Source: an uncultured Collinsella sp.
GTDB lineage: Bacteria > Actinomycetota > Coriobacteriia > Coriobacteriales > Coriobacteriaceae
Assembly (NCBI GenBank): GCA_900541035.1
Contig: UQIN01000008.1
Location: 1-64,000, forward strand
DNA: 64,000 bases
Direction: 5' to 3'
Under the pieces are notes generated by a model. That model was not told the origin of the DNA, did not search any database, and saw nothing but the letters and a program-made list of their open reading frames with translations. Position numbers and translations under genes: made by a program. How positions within the stretch are numbered: the first letter of the stretch is position 1; each line of letters starts with the position of its first letter. Shown here piece by piece: positions 1-8,384 of the stretch.

Positions 1-374
1 TCGCGGCGCTGCTCGGCGAGGGGCCGGGCGAGACGAGGCTGTTCTACTGCGACCCGAGGCGCAGCGACCAGAAGGGCGCCTGCGAGCGCAACCACGTCGA
101 GATCAGGAAGCTGCTGCCCAAGGGCGCCGGGCTCAGGTTCGACCGGCTATCCCCGGCCGACATGGCGCTCGCCATGTCGCACGTGAACTCCGAGCCCCGC
201 GGCGCGCTCGGCTTCTCGACGCCCGCGCGCGCCTTCAGGGCGATGCTCGGGGACGACGCGGCGGCGCTGCTTGACGCCTACGGCGTGGAGGATGTGCCTC
301 TGGCCGAGCTCGACCTGACGCCGGGACTCATCGAGAGGGCGCGCGCAGAGAGGGGCGATGCCCCGCTGGCCTAG
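1..374 (+). mobile_element. IS30-family transposase, 3' fragment cut by window edge
   Basis: The reading frame open from base 3 to the stop at 372-374 encodes the C-terminal part of an IS30-type DDE transposase. The segment FYCDPRRSDQKGACERNH holds the final catalytic Glu context (KGACERNH), and NSEPRGALGFSTPARAF matches the family's usual end of the rve domain (N-x-x-PR-x-x-LGF-x-TP). The 5' part lies outside the window, so completeness cannot be judged. No convincing terminal inverted repeat was recognised downstream. The gene points toward thiN, which is on the other strand. Confidence 0.8.
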
Positions 375-628
375 CCTGAAGGCAAAACGGAATAGACTGA
401 CCGACCGTCCGGCTGAGTCTGGGAAGAGGTGCCGGGCGGCGGGCGGAGCATGGCCACCGGACCCATCGAAACACATCTCCACCGTTCCTTCAACTGGGAA
501 AACGGCGCCCCCGGACCCCAGGAGGGGCCGCGGGGGCGTTCGGCTAGCTGCGGGAACGTCCTATCCGCTCAATGTGTTCGGCTGAGATCGGAAATCAACC
601 CTCCTTACGGGTTTTCCTGGGACGGGGC
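375..628. other. Gap after the IS30 gene; one GC-rich hairpin
   Basis: No coding potential that I trust. Positions 507-539 form a nested hairpin (CGCCCCCG pairing with CGGGGGCG around an inner CCCC/GGGG stem) without a clear T-run; it may end transposase transcription or belong to the IS end. The rest shows nothing recognisable. Confidence 0.4.
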
Positions 629-659
629 AAAAATAATCACTCTACGAGCGATTATTTTT
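629..659 (-). terminator. Intrinsic terminator of the HAD-thiN operon
   Basis: AAAAATAATC (629-638) pairs with GATTATTTTT (650-659), 10 bp around a 11-nt loop. Read on the minus strand the second arm ends in a T-rich run directly overlapping the thiN stop codon. The symmetry would also let it stop transcripts arriving from the IS30 side. Confidence 0.7.
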
Positions 660-1322
660 ATCCGTCGTCCCGATAAAACCCTGATGCAGCAAATACGCTA
701 TTGCAACTCCCGAGTGGACGGCAATCGTTGCAGTTGACCTAACGACATTGGAGATGCCGGTGTCGGCTAGTAATTCTAAGGGGCTGTGGTCTAGTTCCCA
801 TTCCAGGCCTTGTTCGCTGACTTCGGTGTTTGGGGCCAGGGCGATGATGGAAAAGGTTTTGCCTTCGGCGTTCTCTATGGTCCAGGATTCGTCTTCATGC
901 AGAATGCGAGCCGTAGTGTCGTCTTCGTGGATCCAAACGGGGGCGTCTTTGTAGTTAGCTAGCAGGCCTAGGACGCTTAGGGCCATGTCGGGGCGGCCGC
1001 CCGTGGCGCAGGTTGCGACGACCTCCGCGTTGGGCCAGCGGCGGCTGATGGCGTCTAGCGCTAGAGCCAGATCGGTGTAGTCCTTGTAGGGGTTGTGGCG
1101 CTCTACCTCAAAATTGGTAGCGGCATCGACCAGAGCGCGGCCTTCGTCGCTCACGGTATCGGCGTCGCCTACGTAGACATCACAGCTTAGGCCGGCTCCC
1201 AAGAGCGCATCGAGCCCGCGGTCCACGGCGACCACGTGGTCGCACTCCCCTGTCAGTTGACGCAGTAACTCGGGGCTCGCCACGACGGGTGAGCCGCAGA
1301 TAACTAATACTTTACAAACCAC
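642..1322 (-). CDS. thiN: Thiamine pyrophosphokinase (thiamine diphosphokinase)
   Basis: Transfers pyrophosphate from ATP to thiamine, making the cofactor thiamine diphosphate in the cytosol. The 226-residue length fits the family. Visible motifs are DRGLDALL (34-41, equivalent to the usual DGGL), GDAD (52-55, usually GDFDS), KDYTD (80-84, usually KDKTD) and TGGRPD (107-112, usually TGGRLDH), so the ATP/Mg-binding face is present, with a few family residues altered. The start is a GTG at 1322; the preceding GAGGA is rather close. It lies 9 nt behind the HAD phosphatase gene and is very likely co-transcribed with it. The terminator hairpin overlaps its stop codon. Confidence 0.85.
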   Translation of the reverse strand: MVCKVLVICGSPVVASPELLRQLTGECDHVVAVDRGLDALLGAGLSCDVYVGDADTVSDEGRALVDAATNFEVERHNPYKDYTDLALALDAISRRWPNAEVVATCATGGRPDMALSVLGLLANYKDAPVWIHEDDTTARILHEDESWTIENAEGKTFSIIALAPNTEVSEQGLEWELDHSPLELLADTGISNVVRSTATIAVHSGVAIAYLLHQGFIGTTDKNNRS

Positions 1323-1331
1323 AGTCCTCGC

Positions 1332-2021
1332 CTAGCCCTCAAACGTAAGCACGCGAGCGAGATCCAGCTCTTCATAGCTGTCGATGAAGATCTCACAGTT
1401 GTCGCGAACGTCATCTCGATCCGTGTGCCCCAGCGGGTCGTAAATGCCTACGCGCTTAAAGCCCGCGGTCCCGGAGCTCTTAAGGCCAAAGGCAGCGTCC
1501 TCAAAAACCCAAGCGGTGTCAAACGCATGCCCGTGGCGCTCCTCCAGACGACGCAGTGCTAGCTCATACACATCCGGAAAATGCTTGGAGCGGCCTGCCT
1601 CGCCCGTGGTGGTAATAAAGTCCATGTACGGCGCAACGCCAGAGCCATCCAGTGCGGCCTGCACCAAATGGGCCGTAGTGGACGTGGCCACGCACATGGC
1701 AACACCGGCCTCCTGAGCCTGCTGCAAAAACGGCAACAACCCGGTAATCGGTGCGACCTTCGAGTAGCCCTCAAGCAAAATGCCGCACAGCTCTTCGTAC
1801 AGCACGGGACCCTCTTCCTTTACACCCCACAGATCGTGGTAGGCCTGGCACTCATCCTCAAGCGAAAGCGGGCCAAAATCGGCAAAGTCCTCGGGCGTCA
1901 CGTCAACTCCGTGACGGTGCAATAACTCGGGCTGGGCATAAGCCCAAACGGGGGTGCTATTAACCAGTGTGCCGTCGCAATCGAAAATAAAAGCAACATT
2001 GGGGGCGGCGGTCTGGGACAT
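1332..2021 (-). CDS. HAD-superfamily phosphatase, beta-phosphoglucomutase-like subfamily
   Basis: A 229-residue haloacid-dehalogenase hydrolase. Motif I is FDCDGTLVNS (13-22) with the nucleophile and acid/base Asp pair; motif II is the Ser/Thr of VATSTT (112-117); the motif III Lys is in RSKHFPDVY (144-152), and FEDAAFGL (173-180) supplies the acidic pair. The helical cap between motifs I and II is typical of phosphoglycolate phosphatase and beta-phosphoglucomutase relatives. The substrate cannot be read from sequence; sugar phosphates or a small phospho-metabolite are the usual ones, and the thiN neighbour makes a thiamine phosphate only a guess. I chose ATG 2021 rather than 2042 because GAAAGG sits 7 nt ahead of it. 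Confidence 0.8.
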   Translation of the reverse strand: MSQTAAPNVAFIFDCDGTLVNSTPVWAYAQPELLHRHGVDVTPEDFADFGPLSLEDECQAYHDLWGVKEEGPVLYEELCGILLEGYSKVAPITGLLPFLQQAQEAGVAMCVATSTTAHLVQAALDGSGVAPYMDFITTTGEAGRSKHFPDVYELALRRLEERHGHAFDTAWVFEDAAFGLKSSGTAGFKRVGIYDPLGHTDRDDVRDNCEIFIDSYEELDLARVLTFEG

Positions 2022-2042
2022 AAACGAACCTTTCGATGTCAA

Positions 2043-2132
2043 ATGGTAAACAACCTGCTAAAAACGTTTTACCAAACGTCAAACTAACAATCTTGAAACC
2101 CTATTTGGTAAAACTGTCAAGAGTTTTACCAT
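2043..2132. promoter_or_regulatory. Cluster of GGTAAAAC half-sites upstream of glgB
   Basis: Four related half-sites lie in the 331-base gap between the HAD gene and glgB: ATGGTAAAC 2043-2051, GTTTTACCAA 2066-2075, TTGGTAAAAC 2105-2114 and GTTTTACCAT 2123-2132. They form two inverted pairs with spacers of 14 and 8 nt. A TATAAA at 2150-2155 could be a -10 box just downstream. The same half-site recurs before the GH13-GH77 gene (11994-12037), which suggests a shared carbohydrate regulator. The remaining bases to 2352 show nothing else I recognise. Confidence 0.5.
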
Positions 2133-2352
2133 CGCAAATCTGCCAGTGGTATAAACATGGCGCTCACCGATTAAAAGCCACCGCAAATCCACTTTCGTTC
2201 ATAAAACTAACGTACAGGTGTTATCGTAGTTTCTGCCGAAAGTTCCACCGAGCACGCGAGGTGGAACGAATCATAGAACTATCGCCGTCCCTTCGATTCG
2301 TGCAGCCTTGGACCTTTCGCATCTAGTCACCAAGGCAACACGCTGCCGCGTC

Positions 2353-4602
2353 ATGATGGGATCAAACGTGAGCGATACAAAGCTAAAGCCAACGGCTAAA
2401 AAGCCCGCAACCCGCAAACCGGCTCCGCACGCACCGGAGCTCTCCAAGGACGATGTCTACCTGTTTGGCATTGGAATGTGGGAGCGCAGCTGGGAAAAGA
2501 TGGGCGCGCATCCCGACACGCAGCAGCGCACGCGCGGCTGGCGCTTTTGCGTTTGGGCGCCCGACGTAAAGAGCGTCCATGTCATTGGCGAATTTAACGA
2601 CTGGGATGAACAAGCCAACCCGCTGGTGCCCGTGCATACGAGCGCTATCTGGGAAGGCTTTATTCCTGGCGCCGAGCAGGGCCAGCTATATAAATATCTC
2701 ATCGAGACCAACGAGGGCGAAAAGCTCTATAAGGCCGATCCGTATGCCTTTAAGGCCGAGTGCCCTCCGGGTACGGCAAGCGTACTGTGGACCCTCGATG
2801 GCTACAAGTGGAACGATGCTGCGTGGCTCAAGCGCCGCGCCGGTCATAACCATATGTCGCAGCCCCTTAACATCTACGAGGTGCATATTGGCTCGTGGAA
2901 GCGTCATGGCGACGCGCCGCAGGGCGAACCGGACGAGTACGGCAACTATCCCGGCCCCATGGATCCCTTCCCCGCGCAGCGCGGCGAGTTCTACACCTAC
3001 GACGACCTGTCGGTGGAGCTCGTGGATTACGTGCGCGATATGGGCTATACGCATATCGAGGTCATGCCGCTCATGGAGCATCCCTTCGATGGCTCCTGGG
3101 GCTACCAGACGACCGGCTATTACGCCGCCACGTCGCGCTACGGCAACCCGCAGCAGCTCATGCACTTTATCGATGCGTGCCACGAGGCGGGCATCGGTGT
3201 GATCATGGACTGGGTGCCCGGCGGTTTTTGCGCCGACTCCCACGGCCTTGCCACCTTTAACGGCCACATGCTGTTTGAGCACGAGATTCACCCCAACTGG
3301 GGCACGCATAAGTTCGACTTCGCCCGTGGCGAGGTCCGCTCCTTCCTGGTCTCCAACGTGCTGTACTGGCTCGAGAACTTCCACGTGGACGGCATTCGCA
3401 TGGACGGCGTGTCCAGCATGCTGTACCTCAACTTTGGCATCGACGATCCCGGCCAAAAGAAGTTCAACAAGTACGGTACCGAGGAGGACCTGGACGCCAG
3501 CGCGTTTATCCGCCAGGTCAACTGCGCCGTGGAGGCGCACTACCCCGACGCGATGATGATGGCCGAGGAGTCCACCGCGTGGCCGCTCGTGACCTACCCG
3601 CCGCAGGACGGCGGCCTGGGCTTCCACTACAAGTGGGACATGGGTTGGATGAACGACACCCTGCACTACATGCAGACCGATTTTCCGTGGCGCCCCGGCA
3701 ACCACGGCCTGCTCACGTTCTCCATCATGTACGCCTTTACCGAGAACTTCATCTGCCCGCTGAGCCACGACGAGGTCGTGCACGGCAAGTGCTCGCTCAT
3801 CGGCCGCATGCCGGGCGACTGGTGGCGCCAGTTTGCCGGCCTGCGCACGCTGGCCTTCTACCAGATGACCCACCCCGGTGCCAAGCTCAACTTTATGGGC
3901 AACGAGATCGGCCAGTTTATCGAGTGGCGCTACTACGAGTCCATCCAGTGGTTCCTGACCGAGGAGTACGAGACCCACCGTCATCATCAGGCGTTTATCA
4001 AGGCGCTCAACCACCTGTACACCGCCGAGCCCGCTCTGTACGAGCGCGGCTACACCGACGACGGATTTACCTGGATCGATGCGGACAACTCCAAGCAGTC
4101 CATCGTGAGCTTTGTACGTCAGGGCGAGGACGTCGATGACGACCTGGTGATCCTGATCAACTTTGACCCGGCGAGCTACGAGAGCTTCCGTGTGGGCGTG
4201 CCGCGCGAGGGTGACTGGGAGGTCATCTTTGACTCCGATCGTCCCGAGTTTGGTGGCAGCGGCTATGCCGGCGAGGAGCCCTACACCTGCTCGAGCGAGC
4301 CCTATCCCTGGAACGGGCAGATGGACTCTATCGAGATTAAGGTACCCGGCCTGGCAGGCGTGGTGCTTAAGCGCCGCGGTCCCAGCAGCTACAAGCCGCC
4401 GGTGGTTGAGGCTCCCAAGAAGGCGACGCGCAAGCGCACGTCTTCGGTGAAGCCCAAGCATGCGGCCGCTAAGAAGGCTCCGGCTAAGGCGAAGGCTACG
4501 ACGGCCAAGGCCAAGGCTACCGCGACCAAGAAGCCGGCTGCCAAAAAGGCCGCTACCAAGGCCAAGTCTGGTTCTGTTAAGTCGTCTGTCAAGGATGCGT
4601 AA
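2353..4602 (+). CDS. glgB: 1,4-alpha-glucan (glycogen) branching enzyme with basic tail
   Basis: Cuts alpha-1,4 chains and reattaches them as alpha-1,6 branches during glycogen build-up. A CBM48-like N-terminal module (GWRFCVWAPDVKSVHVIGEFN) precedes a GH13 barrel. The catalytic residues are the Asp of GIRMDGV (351), the Glu pair of AEEST (405-406) and the Asp of LSHDEVVHGK (473). Residues about 684-749 form a Lys/Ala/Thr-rich, low-complexity tail resembling histone H1, and the extreme N-terminus is also basic (PTAKKPATRKPAP). The start is uncertain: ATG 2353, ATG 2356 or GTG 2371 are all in frame and none has a strong ribosome site. First gene of the glycogen block, 94 nt before glgP. Confidence 0.93.
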   Translation: MMGSNVSDTKLKPTAKKPATRKPAPHAPELSKDDVYLFGIGMWERSWEKMGAHPDTQQRTRGWRFCVWAPDVKSVHVIGEFNDWDEQANPLVPVHTSAIWEGFIPGAEQGQLYKYLIETNEGEKLYKADPYAFKAECPPGTASVLWTLDGYKWNDAAWLKRRAGHNHMSQPLNIYEVHIGSWKRHGDAPQGEPDEYGNYPGPMDPFPAQRGEFYTYDDLSVELVDYVRDMGYTHIEVMPLMEHPFDGSWGYQTTGYYAATSRYGNPQQLMHFIDACHEAGIGVIMDWVPGGFCADSHGLATFNGHMLFEHEIHPNWGTHKFDFARGEVRSFLVSNVLYWLENFHVDGIRMDGVSSMLYLNFGIDDPGQKKFNKYGTEEDLDASAFIRQVNCAVEAHYPDAMMMAEESTAWPLVTYPPQDGGLGFHYKWDMGWMNDTLHYMQTDFPWRPGNHGLLTFSIMYAFTENFICPLSHDEVVHGKCSLIGRMPGDWWRQFAGLRTLAFYQMTHPGAKLNFMGNEIGQFIEWRYYESIQWFLTEEYETHRHHQAFIKALNHLYTAEPALYERGYTDDGFTWIDADNSKQSIVSFVRQGEDVDDDLVILINFDPASYESFRVGVPREGDWEVIFDSDRPEFGGSGYAGEEPYTCSSEPYPWNGQMDSIEIKVPGLAGVVLKRRGPSSYKPPVVEAPKKATRKRTSSVKPKHAAAKKAPAKAKATTAKAKATATKKPAAKKAATKAKSGSVKSSVKDA

Positions 4603-4696
4603 CAAAGCCGTTACAGCTGTAATTACCCGCTCCGAAGGGGCGTAGGATACAAGTCATAACCGTTCCGGGAGAAACATCCCCGGGGGAAAGGAACGT

Positions 4697-7123
4697 ATGA
4701 ATAAGATCTTCGACAACAAGCAGGAGTTTACCGAGCTCTATCGCGATGCCGTCATGAGCATCAGCGGCAAGAGCGTCGAGGCCGCCAGCGACCTCGACCG
4801 CTTTAACGCCCTGGCCAAGCTCGTGGCCGAGAAGGCCCGTACCGTTGCCACCAAGAGCGACGCCCGCGCCACCGCCGAGGGCAAGAAGCGCGTGTACTAC
4901 TTCTCGATCGAGTTTTTGATCGGCCGCCTGCTCGACAACTACCTGCTCAACTTTGGCGTGCGTGACATGGTCGCAGAGGCACTCGACGACATGGGCTTCG
5001 ATCTGTCGGTCATCGAGAACCAGGAGCCCGATCCGGCTCTGGGCAACGGCGGCTTGGGCCGTCTTGCCGCATGCTTCCTGGATTCCATGGCGGCCGAGGG
5101 TATTGCCGGCTACGGCAACGGCATGCGCTACCGCTACGGCCTGTTTAAGCAGGAAATCGTTAACGGCAGCCAGGTCGAGGCCACCGACGAGTGGCTCACC
5201 CACGGCTATCCCTGGGAGGTCCGCCGTCAGGACAAGGCCGTGACCATCAAGTTTGGTGGCCATGTTGAGGGCTTTGAGGAGAACGGCCGCACGTTCTACC
5301 GCACGGTGGACACGCAGGACATCCTGGCCGTCCCCTATGACATCCCCGTCGTGGGCTATGCCGGCGAGACCGTCAACAAGCTGCGCGTCTGGGCCGCCGA
5401 GCCGGTCGAGGAGCACTTTGACCTTGAGGCTTTCAACCGCGGCGACTACGCCCTGGCCGACGCCGAGCGCGCCGAGGCCGAGGCCATCAGCGCCATCCTC
5501 TACCCCAACGACGCCGGCGAGCACGGCCGTCTGCTGCGCCTGAAGCAGGAGTACCTGTTTGTCTCGGCCGGCATCTACAGCCTGCTCGACACCTTTGAGA
5601 AGGAGCACGGCGAGAACTGGGAGCTGCTGCCGCAGTTTGTGGCCATCCATACCAACGACACGCACCCGGCCATGTGCGGCCCCGAGCTCATGCGCATCCT
5701 CATCGACGAGAAGAGGCTCGAGTGGGACGACGCCTGGAACATCGTGACGCAGGTCGTGAGTTACACCAACCACACCATCCTGCCCGAGGCTCTGGAGAAG
5801 TGGCCCATCGGCACGTTCTCCAAGCTCCTCCCCCGCGTGTACCAGATCATCGACGAGATCAGCCGTCGTTGGCACGAGTCGTTCGATACCACGCAGGAGG
5901 GCTGGCAGGAGCGTCTGCGCCAGACCGCCATTCTGTGGGACGGCGAGATTCGCATGGCCAACCTGTCCGTGATCTGCAGCCATAGCGTCAACGGCGTGGC
6001 CAAGATCCACTCCGACATCATCAAGAACATCGTGCTCAAGGACTTCTATGCCCTGACGCCCGAGAAGTTCAACAACAAGACCAACGGCATCTCGCACCGT
6101 CGCTTCTTTGCCGAGGCCAATCCTACCTATGCCAAGCTCGTCACCGATGCCATTGGCGACGGCTGGCTGAAGGATGCCTTTGAGCTGGAGAAGCTCAAGG
6201 AGTTTAAGGACGACACCGAGTTCCTGAAGGCCGTGGGTGCCTCCAAGCGCGCCAACAAGGAGCGCCTGGCCGCCTACGTTAAGGCCGAGACCGGTCTGGT
6301 CATTGACCCCAACACCGTCTTCGATGTCCAGGTCAAGCGCTTCCACGCCTACAAGCGCCAGCTCATGAACATCATGAAGGTGATGGACATCTACAACCGT
6401 CGCATCGCCGATCCCAACTTCCACGTGACGCCGACGACCTTCATCTTTAGCGGCAAGGCTGCCTCGAGCTACACCTTCGCCAAGGAGACCATCCGTCTCA
6501 TTAACTCCGTGGCCGAGGTCATCAACAACGATGCCCGCGTCAACGAGGTCATGAAGGTCTGCTTTATCCCCAACTTCCGCGTGAGCAACGCCCAGCTCAT
6601 CTACCCCGCCGCCGAGATCTCGGAGCAGATCTCCACGGCCGGCAAGGAGGCCTCGGGCACGTCCAACATGAAGCTCATGATGAACGGCGCCATTACGCTG
6701 GGCACCCTCGACGGCGCCAACATCGAGATCGCCGACCTGGCCGGCCGCGAGAACGAGGCCATCTTTGGCCTGACCGCTCCCGAGGTCGAGCAGCTCTGGG
6801 CATCCAACAGCTACTTTGCGTGGGATACCCTCAACAACGATCGCGAGCGTCTGGGCCGCGTGATGGACGAGCTCAAGGACAACACCTTTGCGGGTCTTTC
6901 GGGCAACTTCGAGAGTATCTACAACGAGCTCATGAACAACAACGACCCCGACCTGGTCATGGCAGACTTCCGCAGCTACGTGGATGCATGGGAGAAGCTC
7001 ACCGGCAGCTACGGCGACCAGGAGACCTGGAACCGCAAGGCGCTGCTCAACACCGCCTCCTCCGGCTGGTTCTCGAGCGACCGCACTATTCGCGAGTATC
7101 GCGACGAGATCTGGCACGCATAA
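4697..7123 (+). CDS. glgP: Glycogen/alpha-glucan phosphorylase
   Basis: Releases glucose-1-phosphate from the non-reducing ends of glycogen using inorganic phosphate and pyridoxal phosphate. At 808 residues it has the normal GT35 length. The PLP-binding site EASGTSNMKLMMNGA is intact with Lys at 659, and the N-terminal YYFSIEFLIGR and PALGNGGLGRL motifs are typical. The start ATG follows GGAAAGGAACGT. It sits between branching enzyme and ADP-glucose pyrophosphorylase, so breakdown and synthesis genes are interleaved, as in Bacillus-type glg operons. A GC hairpin (7161-7191) separates it from glgC. Confidence 0.95.
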   Translation: MNKIFDNKQEFTELYRDAVMSISGKSVEAASDLDRFNALAKLVAEKARTVATKSDARATAEGKKRVYYFSIEFLIGRLLDNYLLNFGVRDMVAEALDDMGFDLSVIENQEPDPALGNGGLGRLAACFLDSMAAEGIAGYGNGMRYRYGLFKQEIVNGSQVEATDEWLTHGYPWEVRRQDKAVTIKFGGHVEGFEENGRTFYRTVDTQDILAVPYDIPVVGYAGETVNKLRVWAAEPVEEHFDLEAFNRGDYALADAERAEAEAISAILYPNDAGEHGRLLRLKQEYLFVSAGIYSLLDTFEKEHGENWELLPQFVAIHTNDTHPAMCGPELMRILIDEKRLEWDDAWNIVTQVVSYTNHTILPEALEKWPIGTFSKLLPRVYQIIDEISRRWHESFDTTQEGWQERLRQTAILWDGEIRMANLSVICSHSVNGVAKIHSDIIKNIVLKDFYALTPEKFNNKTNGISHRRFFAEANPTYAKLVTDAIGDGWLKDAFELEKLKEFKDDTEFLKAVGASKRANKERLAAYVKAETGLVIDPNTVFDVQVKRFHAYKRQLMNIMKVMDIYNRRIADPNFHVTPTTFIFSGKAASSYTFAKETIRLINSVAEVINNDARVNEVMKVCFIPNFRVSNAQLIYPAAEISEQISTAGKEASGTSNMKLMMNGAITLGTLDGANIEIADLAGRENEAIFGLTAPEVEQLWASNSYFAWDTLNNDRERLGRVMDELKDNTFAGLSGNFESIYNELMNNNDPDLVMADFRSYVDAWEKLTGSYGDQETWNRKALLNTASSGWFSSDRTIREYRDEIWHA

Positions 7124-7160
7124 AGGCGCGCAAGCTCCCTTATGCCAGCACGGCATTACT

Positions 7161-7191
7161 CGACGGGCGCGACCGAGCGCCGCGCCCGTCG
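7161..7191 (+). terminator. Strong GC hairpin between glgP and glgC
   Basis: CGACGGGCGCG (7161-7171) pairs perfectly with CGCGCCCGTCG (7181-7191). No T-run follows, so it may protect the 3' end of the upstream mRNA or act as a weak terminator rather than a full stop. Confidence 0.4.
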
Positions 7192-7231
7192 CTAATGGGT
7201 TTAAGAACATCGATGACAGAAGGAGAAATCG

Positions 7232-8380
7232 ATGAGTAAGAAAGAATGCATCGCGATGCTCCTCGCAGGAGGACAGGGCAGCCGATTGGGGGCACTCACC
7301 CAAAAGATCGCTAAGCCGGCGGTTAGCTTTGGTGGCAAGTTCCGCATTATCGACTTTTCGCTGTCCAACTGCTCCAACTCGGGCATCGACACGGTGGGCG
7401 TTCTGACGCAGTACCGTCCCTACCTGCTGCATGCCTATGTGGGCTCCGGCGAGGCCTGGGATCTGGACAGCCGTGACGGCGGCGTGTCAATCCTGCCGCC
7501 GTACGAGACGCAGACCGGCGGCGCCTGGTATGCGGGCACGGCCGACGCCATTACGCAGAACCTCGACTACATTAAGGCCAACGACCCCAAGTACGTCCTG
7601 ATTCTTTCGGGCGATCACCTGTATCGCATGGACTACCGCAAGATGCTCAAGACGCACATTGAGAACAACGCCGACCTCACCGTGAGCGTTATGCCCGTGC
7701 CGTGGGAGGAGGCCAGCCGCTTTGGCATCCTGACCACTGACCCCGAGGACGGCCGCATCACCAAGTTTACCGAGAAGCCCGAGAAGCCCGATTCGAACCT
7801 CGCGTCCATGGGTATCTACATCTTCTCGGCAGACGTGCTGATCGAGGCGCTCGAGGCGGACGCCCTGGACCAGCGCTCGAGCCACGACTTTGGCAAGGAC
7901 ATCATCCCCAAGCTGCTCGGCGAGAACAAGCGCCTGTACAGCTACGAGTTCCACGGCTTTTGGAAGGACGTCGGCACCATCGCCAGCTTCCACGAGACCT
8001 CGATGGACCTGCTGGGCAACAACCCCGAGTTCGACCTGTTTGATAAGAACTTCCCCATCATGTCCAACATCACCACGCGCCCGCCGCACTACATTGGCCC
8101 GGACGGCCGCCTGGACGACTGCCTGGTATCCAACGGCTGCAAGATCTACGGCACCGCTCGCCACTCGATCCTTTCGACCGATGTCATCATCGAGGAGCGC
8201 GCCGTGGTCGAGGACTCCGTGCTGCTGCCGGGTGCGCACGTTAAGAGCGGCGCGCACATCTGCCGCGCTATTTTGGGCGAGAACTCCACGGTCGAAGAGG
8301 GCGTGAAGCTCGGCTCTGTCGATACCACCAAGGATACGGCCGTCGTTGGAAATGACGTCGTTATCGGGAAGGGGGAATGA
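7232..8380 (+). CDS. glgC: Glucose-1-phosphate adenylyltransferase (ADP-glucose pyrophosphorylase), catalytic subunit
   Basis: Makes ADP-glucose, the committed donor for glycogen synthesis, from glucose-1-phosphate and ATP. The nucleotide-binding loop GGQGSRL is at residues 13-19, followed by KPAVSFGGKFRIIDF; the C-terminal third has the hexapeptide repeats of a left-handed beta-helix (the ...AVVEDSVLLPGAHV region). The 382-residue length matches the short Firmicute-type subunit. AGAAGGAGAAATCG precedes the ATG. It is followed after 4 nt by glgD, and the two products are expected to form the mixed enzyme complex. Confidence 0.95.
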   Translation: MSKKECIAMLLAGGQGSRLGALTQKIAKPAVSFGGKFRIIDFSLSNCSNSGIDTVGVLTQYRPYLLHAYVGSGEAWDLDSRDGGVSILPPYETQTGGAWYAGTADAITQNLDYIKANDPKYVLILSGDHLYRMDYRKMLKTHIENNADLTVSVMPVPWEEASRFGILTTDPEDGRITKFTEKPEKPDSNLASMGIYIFSADVLIEALEADALDQRSSHDFGKDIIPKLLGENKRLYSYEFHGFWKDVGTIASFHETSMDLLGNNPEFDLFDKNFPIMSNITTRPPHYIGPDGRLDDCLVSNGCKIYGTARHSILSTDVIIEERAVVEDSVLLPGAHVKSGAHICRAILGENSTVEEGVKLGSVDTTKDTAVVGNDVVIGKGE

Positions 8381-8384
8381 TCCG

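Noticed and set aside
507..539. Hairpin near the window start as the right terminal repeat of the IS30 element
   Set aside because: It is a nested GC palindrome without the known arrangement of an IS end, and the left end is outside the window for comparison.
2686..4605. 639-residue minus-strand frame across glgB
   Set aside because: Shadow of glgB; composition is dominated by Val/Leu/Arg/His, typical of reverse-frame read-through.
4589..7432. 947-residue open frame on the minus strand across glgP
   Set aside because: It mirrors glgP codon by codon (high-GC third positions leave the opposite strand open) and shows no family motif; glgP on the + strand is unambiguous.
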